Origin: Ptiloglossa arizonensis
Taxonomy: Eukaryota > Arthropoda > Insecta > Hymenoptera > Colletidae
DNA length: 64,000 nt
Direction: 5' to 3'
NCBI RefSeq assembly: GCF_051014685.1
Contig: NW_027478529.1
Span: forward strand, 682,001-746,000
Part shown: positions 37,472 through 50,156 of the stretch, piece by piece
How the letters are laid out: the number at the start of each line of letters is the position of its first letter
Position numbering within the stretch: position 1 is the stretch's first letter
Position numbers and translations under genes: made by a program
The notes under the pieces: generated by a model
Told to the model about the DNA's origin: nothing
What the model saw: only the letters and a program-made list of their open reading frames with translations
Databases searched by the model: none

Positions 37472-40351
37472 AACCGCTTAACCAGAATGGCCTAGGGAAA
37501 AAATACACATACCGTTGTAATCGAGCGAGTTTCTACTTTCAGTCGCAGCAGGAATTTCTGTGATTGGTCAATCCGTTCGCGAGATATGGGAGTTTGAAGC
37601 CAAGAAATGGTTGAGAAGGCAACAAATATTTCGCACTTCTGCTGCTCCAAACGCTTAACCAGAGTGGCCTAGGGAAAAAATACACATACCGTTGTAAGAG
37701 GACGAGTTTCTACTTTCAGACGCAATAGGAATTTTTGGGTTAGGTCAATCCGTTAACGAGATATGGGAGTTTGAAGCAAAGAAATGATTGAGAAGGCAAT
37801 AAATTTTTCACACTTCTGCTGCTCCAGTCGCTTAACCAGAATGGCCTAGGAGGAAAATACACATACCGTTGTAATCGGGCGAGTTTCTACTTTCAGATGC
37901 AATACGAATTTTTGGGTTAGGTCAATCCGTTCGCAAGATATGGGAGTTTGAAGCCAAAAAATGGTTGACAAGCCGACAAATTTTTTGCACTTCTGCTGCT
38001 CCAGTCGCTTAACCAGAATGGCCTAGGGGGAAAATACACATACCGTTGTAAGAGGACGAGTTTCTACTTTCAGACGCAATAGGAATTTTTGGGTTAGGTC
38101 AATCCGTTCGCGATATATGGGAGTTTGAAGTTAAGAAATGGTTGAGAAGACAACAAATTTTTCGCAATTCTGCTGCTCCAAACGCTTAACCAGAATGGCC
38201 TAGGGAAAAAATACACATACCGTTGTAATCGGGCGAGTTTCTGCTTTCAGACGCAGCAGGAATTTCTGTGATTGGTCAATCCGTTCGCGAGATATGGGAG
38301 TTTGAAGCCAAGAAATGGTTGAGAAGGCAACAAATATTTCGCACTTCTGCTGCTCCAAACGCTCGACCAGAATGGCCTAGGGAAAAAATACACATACCGT
38401 TGTAAGAGGACGAGTTTCTACTTTCAGACGCAATAGGAATTTTTGGGTTAGGTCAATCCGTTCGCGAGATATGGGAGTTTGAAGCTAAGAAATGATTGAG
38501 AAGGCAACAAATTTTACGCACTTCTGCTGCTCCAGTCGCTTAACCAGAATGGCCTAGGGGGAAAATACACATACCGTTGTAATCGGGCGAGTTTCTACTT
38601 TCAGATGCAATACGAATTTTTGGGTTAGGTCAATCCGTTCGCAAGATATGGGAGTTTGAAGCCAAAAAATGGTTCAGAAGCCAACAAATTTTTTGCACTT
38701 CTGCTGCTCCAGTCGCTTAACCAGAATGACCTAGGGGGAAAATACACATACCGTTGTAAGAGGACGAGTTTCAACTTTCAGACGCAATAGGGATATTTGG
38801 GTTAGGTCAATCCGTTCGCGAGATATGGGAGTTTGAAGCTAAGAAATGGTTGAGAAGGCAAAAAATATTTCGCACTTCTGCTGCTCCAAACGCTTAACCA
38901 GAATGGCCTAGGGAAAAAATACACATACCGTTGTAATCGAGCGAGTTTCTACTTTCAGTCGCAGCAGGAATTTCTGTGATTGGTCAATCCGTTCGTGAGA
39001 TATGGGAGTTTGAAGCCAAGAAATGGTTGAGAAGGCAACAAATATTTCGCACTTCTGCTGCTCCAAACGCTTAACCAGAGTGGCCTAGGGAAAAAATACA
39101 CATACCGTTGTAAGAGGACGAGTTTCTACTTTCAGACGCAATAGGAATTTTTGGGTTAGGTCAATCCGTTAACGAGATATGGGAGTTTGAAGCTAAGAAA
39201 TGATTGAGAAGGCAACAAATTTTTCGCACTTCTGCTGCTCCAGTCGCTTAACCAGTATGGCCTAGGAGGAAAATACACATACCGTTGTAATCGGGCGAGT
39301 TTCTACTTTCAGATGCAATACGAATTTTTGGGTTAGGTCAATCCGTTCGCAAGATATGGGAGTTTGAAGCCAAAAAATGGTTGACAAGCCGACAAATTTT
39401 TTGCACTTCTGCTGCTCCAGTCGCTTAACCAGAATGGCCTAGGGGGAAAATACACATACCGTTGTAAGAGGACGAGTTTCTACTTTCAGACGCAATAGGA
39501 ATTTTTGGGTTAGGTCAATCCGTTCGCGATATATGGGAGTTTGAAGTTAAGAAATGGTTGAGAAGACAACAAATTTTTCGCAATTCTGCTGCTCCAAACG
39601 CTTAACCAGAATGGCCTAGGGAAAAAATACACATAGCGTTGTAATCGGGCGAGTTTCTGCTTTCAGACGCAGCAGGAATTTCTGTGATTGGTCAATCCGT
39701 TCGCGAGATATGGGAGTTTGAAGCCAAGAAATGGTTGAGAAGGCAACAAATATTTCGCACTTCTGCTGCTCCAAACGCTCGACCAGAATGGCCTAGGGAA
39801 AAAATACACATACCGTTGTAAGAGGACGAGTTTCTACTTTCAGACGCAATAGGAATTTTTGGGTTAGGTCAATCCGTTCGCGAGATATGGGAGTTTGAAG
39901 CTAAGAAATGATTGAGAAGGCAACAAATTTTACGCACTTCTGCTGCTCCAGTCGCTTAACCAGAATGGCCTAGGGGGAAAATACACATACCGTTGTAATC
40001 GGGCGAGTTTCTACTTTCAGATGCAATACGAATTTTTGGGTTAGGTCAATCCGTTCGCAAGATATGGGAGTTTGAAGCCAAAAAATGGTTCAGAAGCCAA
40101 CAAATTTTTTGCACTTCTGCTGCTCCAGTCGCTTAACCAGAATGACCTAGGGGGAAAATACACATACCGTTGTAAGAGGACGAGTTTCTACTTTCAGACG
40201 CAATAGGAATATTTGGGTTAGGTCAATCCGTTCGCGAGATATGGGAGTTTGAAGCTAAGAAATGGTTGAGAAGGCAAAAAATATTTCGCACTTCTGCTGC
40301 TCCAAACGCTTAACCAGAATGGCCTAGGGAAAAAATACACATACCGTTGTA
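37472..40351 (+). repeat. 8-monomer duplication nested in 31-mer copy 1 (period 1416 bp)
   Basis: Bases 37472-38935 match 38888-40351 at an offset of 1416 bp. Markers are accagagtgg at 37658 and 39074, and gaagttaag at 38127 and 39543. The same pair is present in copy 2 of the 31-mer (accagagtgg at 43145 and 44561), so the 8-mer event came first. Confidence 0.88.
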
Positions 40352-41622
40352 AGAGGACGAGTTTCTACTTTCAGACGCAATAGGAATTTTTGGGTTAGGT
40401 CAATCCGTTCGCGAGAAATGGGAGTTTGAAGCTAAGAAATGATTGAGAAGGCAACAAATTTTTCGCACTTCTGCTGCTCTAGTCGCTTAACCAGAATGGC
40501 CTAGGGGGAAAATACACATACCGTTGTAATCGGGCGAGTTTCTACTTTCAGGTTCAATACGAATTTTTGGGTTAGGTCAATCCGTTCGCGACATATGGGA
40601 GTTTGAAGCTAAGAAATGATTGAGAAGGCAACAAATTTTTCGCACTTCTGCTGCTCCAATCGCTTAACCAGAATGGCCTAGAGAAAAAATGAACATACCG
40701 TTGTAATCGGGCGAGTTTCTACTTTCAGATGCAATAGGAATTTTTGGGTTAGGTCAATCCGTTCGCTACATATGGGAGTTTGAAGCTAAGAAATGGTTGA
40801 CAAGACAACAAATTTTTTGCACTTCTGCTGCTCCAGTCGCTTAACCAGAATGGCCTAGGGGGAAAATACACATACCGTTGTAAGAGGACGAGTTTCTACT
40901 TTCAGACGCAATAGGAATTTTTGGGTTAGGTCAATCCGTTCGCGATATATGGGAGTTTGAAGCCAAGAAATGGTTGAGAAGGCAACAAATATTTCGCACT
41001 TCTGCTACTCTAAACGCTTAACCAGAATGGCCTAGGGAAAAAATACACATACCGTTGTAAGAGGACGAGTTTCTACTTTCAGACGCAGCAGGAATTTTCG
41101 GGTTTTGTCAATCCGTTCGCGAGATATGGGAGTTTGAAGCTAAGAAATAGTTGAGAAGACAACAAATTTTTCGCAATTCTGCTGCTCCAAACGCTTAACC
41201 AGAATGGCCTAGGGAAAAAATACACATACCGTTGTAATCGGGCGAGTTTCTACTTTCAGATGCGATAGGAATTTTTGGGTTAGGTCAATCCGTTCGCGAC
41301 ATATGGGAGTTTGAAGCTAAGAAATGGTTGACAAGACAACAAATTTTTCGCACTTCTGCTGCTCCAACCGCTTAACCAGAATGGCCTAGGGAAAAAATAC
41401 ACATGCCGTTGTAATCGAGCGAGTTTCTACTTTCAGACGCAGCAGGAATTTCTGTGATTGGTCAATCCGTTCGCGAGAAATGGGAGTTTGAAGCCAAGAA
41501 ATGGTTGAGAAGGCAACAAATTTTTTGCACTTCTGCTGCTCCAGTCGCTTAACCAGAATGGCCTAGGGGGAAAATACACATACCGTTGTAAGAGGACGAG
41601 TTTCTACTTTCAGACGCAATAG

Positions 41623-44600
41623 GAATTTTTGGGTTAGGTCAATCCGTTCGCAAGATATGGGAGTTTGAAGCCAAAAAATGGTTGAGAAGCCAACAAATTT
41701 TTTGCACTTCTGCTGTTCCAGTCGCTTAACCAGAATGGCCTAGGGGGAAAATATACATACCGTTGTAAGAGGACGAGTTTCTACTTTCAGACGCAAAAGG
41801 AATTTTTGGGTTAGGTCAATCCGTTCGCGATATATGGGAGTTTGAAGCTAAGAAATGGTTTAGAAGACAACAAATTTTTCGCAATTCTGCTGCTCCAAAC
41901 GCTTAACCAGAATGGCCTAGGGAAAAAATACACATACCGTTGTAATCGGGCGAGTTTCTACTTTCAGACGCAGCAGGAATTTTTGGGTTAGGTCAATCTG
42001 TTCGCGAGATATGGGAGTTTGAAGCCTAGAAATGGTTGAGAAGGCAACAAATATTTCGCACTTCTGCTGCTCCAAACGCTTAACCAGAATGGCCTAGGGA
42101 AAAAATACACATACCGTTGTAAGAGGACGAGTTTCTACTTTCAGACGCAATAGGAATTTTTGGGTTAGGTCAATCCGTTCGCGAGATACGGGAGTTTGAA
42201 GCTAAGAAATGGTTGAGAAGGCAACAAATTTTTTGCACTTCTGCTGCTCCAGTCGCTTAACCAGAATGGCCTAGGGGAAAAAAGAACATACCGTTGTAAC
42301 CGGACGAGTTTCTACTTTCAGACGCAATAGGAATTTTTGGGTTAGGTCAATCCGTTCGCGAGATACGGGAGTTTGAAGCTAAGAAATGGTTGAGAAGGTA
42401 ACAAATTCTTCGCACTTCTGCTGTTCCAACCGCTTAACCAGAATGGCCAAGGGAAAAAATACACATACCGTTGTAACCGGACGAGTTTCTACTTTCAGAC
42501 GCAATAGGAATTTTTGGGTTAGGTCAATCCGTTCGCGAAATACGGGAGTTTGAAGCTAAGAAATGGTTGAGAAGGTAACAAATTTTTCGCACTTCTGTTG
42601 CTCCAAGCGCTTAACCAGTATGGCCTAGGGAAAAAATACCCATACCGCTGTAATCGGGCGAGTTTCTACTTTCAGACGCAGCAGGAATTTTCGGGTTTTG
42701 TCAATCCGTTCGCGAGATATGGGAGTTTGAAGCTAAGAAATAGTTGAGAAGACAACAAATTTTTCGCAATTCTGCTGCTCCAAACGCTTAACCAGAATGG
42801 CCTAGGGAAAAAATACACATACCGTTGTAATCGGGCGAGTTTCTACTTTCAGATGCGATAGGAATTTTTGGGTTAGGTCAATCCGTTCGCGACATATGGG
42901 AGTTTGAAGCTAAGAAATGGTTGACAAGACAACAAATTTTTCGCACTTCTGCTGCTCCAACCGCTTAACCAGAATGGCCTAGGGAAAAAATACACATACC
43001 GTTGTAATCGAGCGAGTTTCTACTTTCAGTCGCAGCAGGAATTTCTGTGATTGGTCAATCCGTTCGCGAGATATGGGAGTTTGAAGCCAAGAAATGGTTG
43101 AGAAGGCAACAAATATTTCGCACTTCTGCTGCTCCAAACGCTTAACCAGAGTGGCCTAGGGAAAAAATACACATACCGTTGTAAGAGGACGAGTTTCTAC
43201 TTTCAGACGCAATAGGAATTTTTGGGTTAGGTCAATCCGTTAACGAGATATGGGAGTTTGAAGCTAAGAAATGATTGAGAAGGCAATAAATTTTTCACAC
43301 TTCTGCTGCTCCAGTCGCTTAACCAGAATGGCCTAGGAGGAAAATACACATACCGTTGTAATCGGGCGAGTTTCTACTTTCAGATGCAATACGAATTTTT
43401 GGGTTAGGTCAATCCGTTCGCAAGATATGGGAGTTTGAAGCCAAAAAATGGTTGACAAGCCGACAAATTTTTTGCACTTCTGCTGCTCCAGTCGCTTAAC
43501 CAGAATGGCCTAGGGGGAAAATACACATACCGTTGTAAGAGGACGAGTTTCTACTTTCAGACGCAATAGGAATTTTTGGGTTAGGTCAATCCGTTCGCGA
43601 TATATGGGAGTTTGAAGTTAAGAAATGGTTGAGAAGACAACAAATTTTTCGCAATTCTGCTGCTCCAAACGCTTAACCAGAATGGCCTAGGGAAAAAATA
43701 CACATACCGTTGTAATCGGGCGAGTTTCTGCTTTCAGACGCAGCAGGAATTTCTGTGATTGGTCAATCCGTTCGCGAGATATGGGAGTTTGAAGCCAAGA
43801 AATGGTTGAGAAGGCAACAAATATTTCGCACTTCTGCTGCTCCAAACGCTCGACCAGAATGGCCTAGGGAAAAAATACACATACCGTTGTAAGAGGACGA
43901 GTTTCTACTTTCAGACGCAATAGGAATTTTTGGGTTAGGTCAATCCGTTCGCGAGATATGGGAGTTTGAAGCTAAGAAATGATTGAGAAGGCAACAAATT
44001 TTACGCACTTCTGCTGCTCCAGTCGCTTAACCAGAATGGCCTAGGGGGAAAATACACATACCGTTGTAATCGGGCGAGTTTCTACTTTCAGATGCAATAC
44101 GAATTTTTGGGTTAGGTCAATCCGTTCGCAAGATATGGGAGTTTGAAGCCAAAAAATGGTTCAGAAGCCAACAAATTTTTTGCACTTCTGCTGCTCCAGT
44201 CGCTTAACCAGAATGACCTAGGGGGAAAATACACATACCGTTGTAAGAGGACGAGTTTCAACTTTCAGACGCAATAGGGATATTTGGGTTAGGTCAATCC
44301 GTTCGCGAGATATGGGAGTTTGAAGCTAAGAAATGGTTGAGAAGGCAAAAAATATTTCGCACTTCTGCTGCTCCAAACGCTTAACCAGAATGGCCTAGGG
44401 AAAAAATACACATACCGTTGTAATCGAGCGAGTTTCTACTTTCAGTCGCAGCAGGAATTTCTGTGATTGGTCAATCCGTTCGCGAGATATGGGAGTTTGA
44501 AGCCAAGAAATGGTTGAGAAGGCAACAAATATTTCGCACTTCTGCTGCTCCAAACGCTTAACCAGAGTGGCCTAGGGAAAAAATACACATACCGTTGTAA

Positions 44601-46574
44601 GAGGACGAGTTTCTACTTTCAGACGCAATAGGAATTTTTGGGTTAGGTCAATCCGTTAACGAGATATGGGAGTTTGAAGCTAAGAAATGATTGAGAAGGC
44701 AACAAATTTTTCGCACTTCTGCTGCTCCAGTCGCTTAACCAGTATGGCCTAGGAGGAAAATACACATACCGTTGTAATCGGGCGAGTTTCTACTTTCAGA
44801 TGCAATACGAATTTTTGGGTTAGGTCAATCCGTTCGCAAGATATGGGAGTTTGAAGCCAAAAAATGGTTGACAAGCCGACAAATTTTTTGCACTTCTGCT
44901 GCTCCAGTCGCTTAACCAGAATGGCCTAGGGGGAAAATACACATACCGTTGTAAGAGGACGAGTTTCTACTTTCAGACGCAATAGGAATTTTTGGGTTAG
45001 GTCAATCCGTTCGCGATATATGGGAGTTTGAAGTTAAGAAATGGTTGAGAAGACAACAAATTTTTCGCAATTCTGCTGCTCCAAACGCTTAACCAGAATG
45101 GCCTAGGGAAAAAATACACATAGCGTTGTAATCGGGCGAGTTTCTGCTTTCAGACGCAGCAGGAATTTCTGTGATTGGTCAATCCGTTCGCGAGATATGG
45201 GAGTTTGAAGCCAAGAAATGGTTGAGAAGGCAACAAATATTTCGCACTTCTGCTGCTCCAAACGCTCGACCAGAATGGCCTAGGGAAAAAATACACATAC
45301 CGTTGTAAGAGGACGAGTTTCTACTTTCAGACGCAATAGGAATTTTTGGGTTAGGTCAATCCGTTCGCGAGATATGGGAGTTTGAAGCTAAGAAATGATT
45401 GAGAAGGCAACAAATTTTACGCACTTCTGCTGCTCCAGTCGCTTAACCAGAATGGCCTAGGGGGAAAATACACATACCGTTGTAATCGGGCGAGTTTCTA
45501 CTTTCAGATGCAATACGAATTTTTGGGTTAGGTCAATCCGTTCGCAAGATATGGGAGTTTGAAGCCAAAAAATGGTTCAGAAGCCAACAAATTTTTTGCA
45601 CTTCTGCTGCTCCAGTCGCTTAACCAGAATGACCTAGGGGGAAAATACACATACCGTTGTAAGAGGACGAGTTTCTACTTTCAGACGCAATAGGAATATT
45701 TGGGTTAGGTCAATCCGTTCGCGAGATATGGGAGTTTGAAGCTAAGAAATGGTTGAGAAGGCAAAAAATATTTCGCACTTCTGCTGCTCCAAACGCTTAA
45801 CCAGAATGGCCTAGGGAAAAAATACACATACCGTTGTAAGAGGACGAGTTTCTACTTTCAGACGCAATAGGAATTTTTGGGTTAGGTCAATCCGTTCGCG
45901 AGAAATGGGAGTTTGAAGCTAAGAAATGATTGAGAAGGCAACAAATTTTTCGCACTTCTGCTGCTCTAGTCGCTTAACCAGAATGGCCTAGGGGGAAAAT
46001 ACACATACCGTTGTAATCGGGCGAGTTTCTACTTTCAGGTTCAATACGAATTTTTGGGTTAGGTCAATCCGTTCGCGACATATGGGAGTTTGAAGCTAAG
46101 AAATGATTGAGAAGGCAACAAATTTTTCGCACTTCTGCTGCTCCAATCGCTTAACCAGAATGGCCTAGAGAAAAAATGAACATACCGTTGTAATCGGGCG
46201 AGTTTCTACTTTCAGATGCAATAGGAATTTTTGGGTTAGGTCAATCCGTTCGCTACATATGGGAGTTTGAAGCTAAGAAATGGTTGACAAGACAACAAAT
46301 TTTTTGCACTTCTGCTGCTCCAGTCGCTTAACCAGAATGGCCTAGGGGGAAAATACACATACCGTTGTAAGAGGACGAGTTTCTACTTTCAGACGCAATA
46401 GGAATTTTTGGGTTAGGTCAATCCGTTCGCGATATATGGGAGTTTGAAGCCAAGAAATGGTTGAGAAGGCAACAAATATTTCGCACTTCTGCTACTCTAA
46501 ACGCTTAACCAGAATGGCCTAGGGAAAAAATACACATACCGTTGTAAGAGGACGAGTTTCTACTTTCAGACGCA
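41623..46574 (+). repeat. 31-monomer unit, copy 2 (4952 bp matching)
   Basis: This is the second copy of the 5487-bp unit. The match ends at 46574, where copy 1 has cgcagcagg and copy 2 has cgcaatagg. The nested 8-mer duplication is carried along at 42959-45838. The right end is itself re-duplicated as the following 5-mer. Confidence 0.92.
42177..42547 (+). other. Three perfect CENP-B-box-like motifs (42177, 42354, 42531)
   Basis: Unchanged 5487-bp-shifted copies of the 36690 trio. No perfect match follows until 49257. Confidence 0.7.
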
Positions 46575-47639
46575 ATAGGAATTTTTGGGTTAGGTCAATC
46601 CGTTAGCGAGATATGGGAGTTTGAAGCTAAGAAATGATTGAGAAGGCAACAAATTTTTCGCACTTCTGCTGCTCCAGTCGCTTAACCAGAATGGCCTAGG
46701 GGGAAAATACACATACCGTTGTAATCGGGCGAGTTTCCACTTTCAGATGCAATAGGAATTTTTGGGTTAGGTCAATCCGTTCGCGAGAAATGGGAGTTTG
46801 AAGCTAAGAAATGATTGAGAAGGCAACAAATTTTTCGCACTTCTGCTGCTCTAGTCGCTTAACCAGAATGGCCTAGGGGGAAAATACACATACCGTTGTA
46901 ATCGGGCGAGTTTCTACTTTCAGGTTCAATACGAATTTTTGGGTTAGGTCAATCCGTTCGCGACATATGGGAGTTTGAAGCTAAGAAATGATTGAGAAGG
47001 CAACAAATTTTTCGCACTTCTGCTGCTCCAATCGCTTAACCAGAATGGCCTAGAGAAAAAATGAACATACCGTTGTAATCGGGCGAGTTTCTACTTTCAG
47101 ATGCAATAGGAATTTTTGGGTTAGGTCAATCCGTTCGCTACATATGGGAGTTTGAAGCTAAGAAATGGTTGACAAGACAACAAATTTTTTGCACTTCTGC
47201 TGCTCCAGTCGCTTAACCAGAATGGCCTAGGGGGAAAATACACATACCGTTGTAAGAGGACGAGTTTCTACTTTCAGACGCAATAGGAATTTTTGGGTTA
47301 GGTCAATCCGTTCGCGATATATGGGAGTTTGAAGCCAAGAAATGGTTGAGAAGGCAACAAATATTTCGCACTTCTGCTACTCTAAACGCTTAACCAGAAT
47401 GTCCTAGTGAAAAAATACACATACCGTTGTAAGAGGACGAGTTTCTACTTTCAGACGCAATAGGAATTTTTGGGTTAGGTCAATCCGTTAGCGAGATATG
47501 GGAGTTTGAAGCTAAGAAATGATTGAGAAGGCAACAAATTTTTCGCACTTCTGCTGCTCCAGTCGCTTAACCAGAATGGCCTAGGGGGAAAATACACATA
47601 CCGTTGTAATCGGGCGAGTTTCCACTTTCAGATGCAATA
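45864..47639 (+). repeat. 5-monomer tandem duplication (period 885 bp)
   Basis: Bases 45864-46754 match 46749-47639 at an offset of 885 bp. Markers are ggttcaatac at 46038 and 46923 and gtttccac at 46733 and 47618. Two differences were noticed in one spot (ggcctaggga versus gtcctagtga). The block starts within the end of the second 31-mer copy. Confidence 0.87.
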
Positions 47640-49256
47640 CGAATTTTTGGGTTAGGTCAATCCGTTCGCAAGATATGGGAGTTTGAAGCCAAAAAATGGT
47701 TGAGAAGCCAACAAATTTTTTGCACTTCTGCTGCTCCAGTCGCTTTACCAGAATGGCCTAGGGGGAAAATAAACATACCGTTGTAAGAGGACGAGTTTCT
47801 ACTTTCAGACGCAATAGGAATTTTTGGGTTAGGTCAATCCGTTCGCGATATATGGGAGTTTGAAGCTAAGAAATGGATGAGAAGACAACAAATTTTTCGC
47901 AATTCTGCTGCTCCAAACGCTTAACCAGAATGGCATAGGGAAAAAATACACATACCGTTGTAAGAGGACGAGTTTCTACTTTCAGACGCAATAGGAATTT
48001 TTGGGTTAGGTCAATCCATTAGCGAGATACGGGAGTTTGAAGCTAAGAAATGGTTGAGAAGGTAACAAATTTTTCGCAATTCTGCTGCTCCAATCGCTTA
48101 ACCAGAATGGCCTAGGGAAAAAATGAACATACCGTTGTAATCGGGCGAGTTTCTACTTTCAGGTGCAATAGGAATTTTTGGGTTAGGTCAATCCGTTCGC
48201 TACATATGGGAGTTCGAAGCTAAGAAATGGTTGACAAGACAACAAATTTTTTTCACTTCTGCTACTCCAGTCGCTTAACCAGAATGGCCAAGGGGGAAAA
48301 TACACATACAGTTGTAATCGGGCGAGTTTCTACTTTCAGACGCAACAGGAATTTTTGGGTTAGGTCAATCTGTTCGCAAGATATGGGAGTTTGAAGCCAA
48401 GAAATGGTTGAGAGGGCAACAAATATTTCGCACTTCTGCTACTCTAAACGCTTAACCAGAATGGCCTAGGGAAAAAATACACATACCGTTGTAAGAGGAC
48501 GAGTTTCTATTTTCAGACGCAATAGGAATTTTTGGGTTAGGTCAATCCGTTAGCGAGATATGGGAGTTTGAAGCTAAGAAATGATTGAGAAGGCAACAAA
48601 TTTTTCGCACTTCTGCTGCTCCAGTCGCTTAACCAGAATGGCCTAGGGGGAAAATACACATACCGTTGTAATCGGGCGAGTTTCCACTTTCAGATGCAAT
48701 ACGAATTTTTGGGTTAGGTCAATCCGTTCGCAAGATATGGGAGTTTGAAGCCAAAAAATGGTTGAGAAGCCAACAAATTTTTTGCACTTCTGCTGCTCCA
48801 GTCGCTTTACCAGAATGGCCTAGGGGGAAAATAAACATACCGTTGTAAGAGGACGAGTTTCTACTTTCAGACGCAATAGGAATTTTTGGGTTAGGTCAAT
48901 CCGTTCGCGATATATGGGAGATTGAAGCTAAGAAATGGTTGAGAAGACAACAAATTTTTCGCAATTCTGCTGCTCCAAATGCTTAACCAGAATGGCCTAG
49001 GGAAAAAATACACATACCGTTGTAAGAGGACGAGTTTCTACTTTCAGACGCAATAGGAATTTTTGGGTTAGGTCAATCCGTTCGCGAGGTACGGGAGTTT
49101 GAAGCTAAGAAATGGTTGAGAAGGTAACAAATTTTTCGCACTTCTGCTGTTCCAACCGCTTAACCAGAATGGCCAAGGGAAAAAATACACATACCGTTGT
49201 AACCGGACGAGTTTCTACTTTCAGACGCAATAGGAATTTTTGGGTTAGGTCAATCC

Positions 49257-50156
49257 GTTCGCGAGATACGGGAGTTTGAAGCTAAGAAATTGTTGAGAGT
49301 GCAACAAATTTTTTGCACTTCTGCTGCTCCAGTCGCTTAACCAGAATGGCCTAGGGAAAAAAAAACATACCGTTGTAACCGGACGAGTTTCTACTTTCAG
49401 ACGCAACAGGAATTTTTGGGTTAGGTCAATCCGTTCGCGAGAAATGGGAGTTTGAAGCTAAGAAATGATTGAGAAGGCAACAAATTTTTCGCACTTCTGC
49501 TGCTCTAGTCGCTTAACCAGAATGGCCTAGGGGGAAAATACACATACCGTTGTAATCGGGCGAGTTTCTACTTTCAGGTTCAATACGAATTTTTGGGTTA
49601 GGTCAATCCGTTCGCGACATATGGGAGTTTGAAGCTAAGAAATGGTTGAGAAGACAACAAATTTTTTGCACGTCTGCTGCTCCAGTCGCTTAATCAGAAT
49701 GGCCTAGGGAAAAAATACACATACCGTTGTAACCGGACGAGTTTCTACTTTCAGACGCAATAGGAATTTTTGGGTTAGGTCAATCCGTTCGCGAGATACG
49801 GGAGTTTGAAGCTAAGAAATTGTTGAGAATGCAACAAATTTTTTGCACTTCTGCTGCTCCAGTCGCTTAACCAGAATGGCCTAGGGAAAAAAAAACATAC
49901 CGTTGTAACCGGACGAGTTTCTACTTTCAGACGCAATAGGAATTTTTGGGTTAGGTCAATCCGTTCGCGAGGTACGGGAGTTTGAAGCTAAGAAATGGTT
50001 GAGAAGGTAACAAATTTTTCGCACTTCTGCTGTTCCAACCGCTTAACCAGAATGGCCAAGGGAAAAAATACACATACCGTTGTAACCGGACGAGTTTCTA
50101 CTTTCAGACGCAACAGGAATTTTTGGGTTAGGTCAATCCGTTCGCGAAATACGGGA
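49257..50156 (+). other. Three perfect CENP-B-box-like motifs (49257, 49787, 50140)
   Basis: The monomers between them read GAGGTACGGG. This changes the fixed central A to G, so they fail by one base although CGGG is intact. Confidence 0.7.
49352..49370 (+). other. a9 deletion variant, first of six
   Basis: After ctaggg there are nine a bases directly followed by cataccg, where relatives have a6 plus tacacatacc. The result is one base shorter. Identical variants lie at 49882, 52359, 53774, 55897 and 61029. Confidence 0.88.

Larger units (their letters stand above)
36136..41622 (+). repeat. 31-monomer unit, copy 1 (5487 bp)
   Basis: Bases 36136-41087 match 41623-46574 at a constant offset of 5487 bp, exactly 31 monomers. 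Rare shared markers include acgcaaaagg (36304 and 41791), the aggggaaaaaagaac variant (36786 and 42273), gaagttaag (38127 and 43614) and acatagcgtt (39631 and 45118). I noticed very few substitutions over 4.95 kb, for example gaagcaaag versus gaagctaag and ttcgtgag versus ttcgcgag. It contains a nested 8-mer duplication. Three adjacent perfect CENP-B-box-like motifs lie at its left end, and I found none in the rest. Confidence 0.92.
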
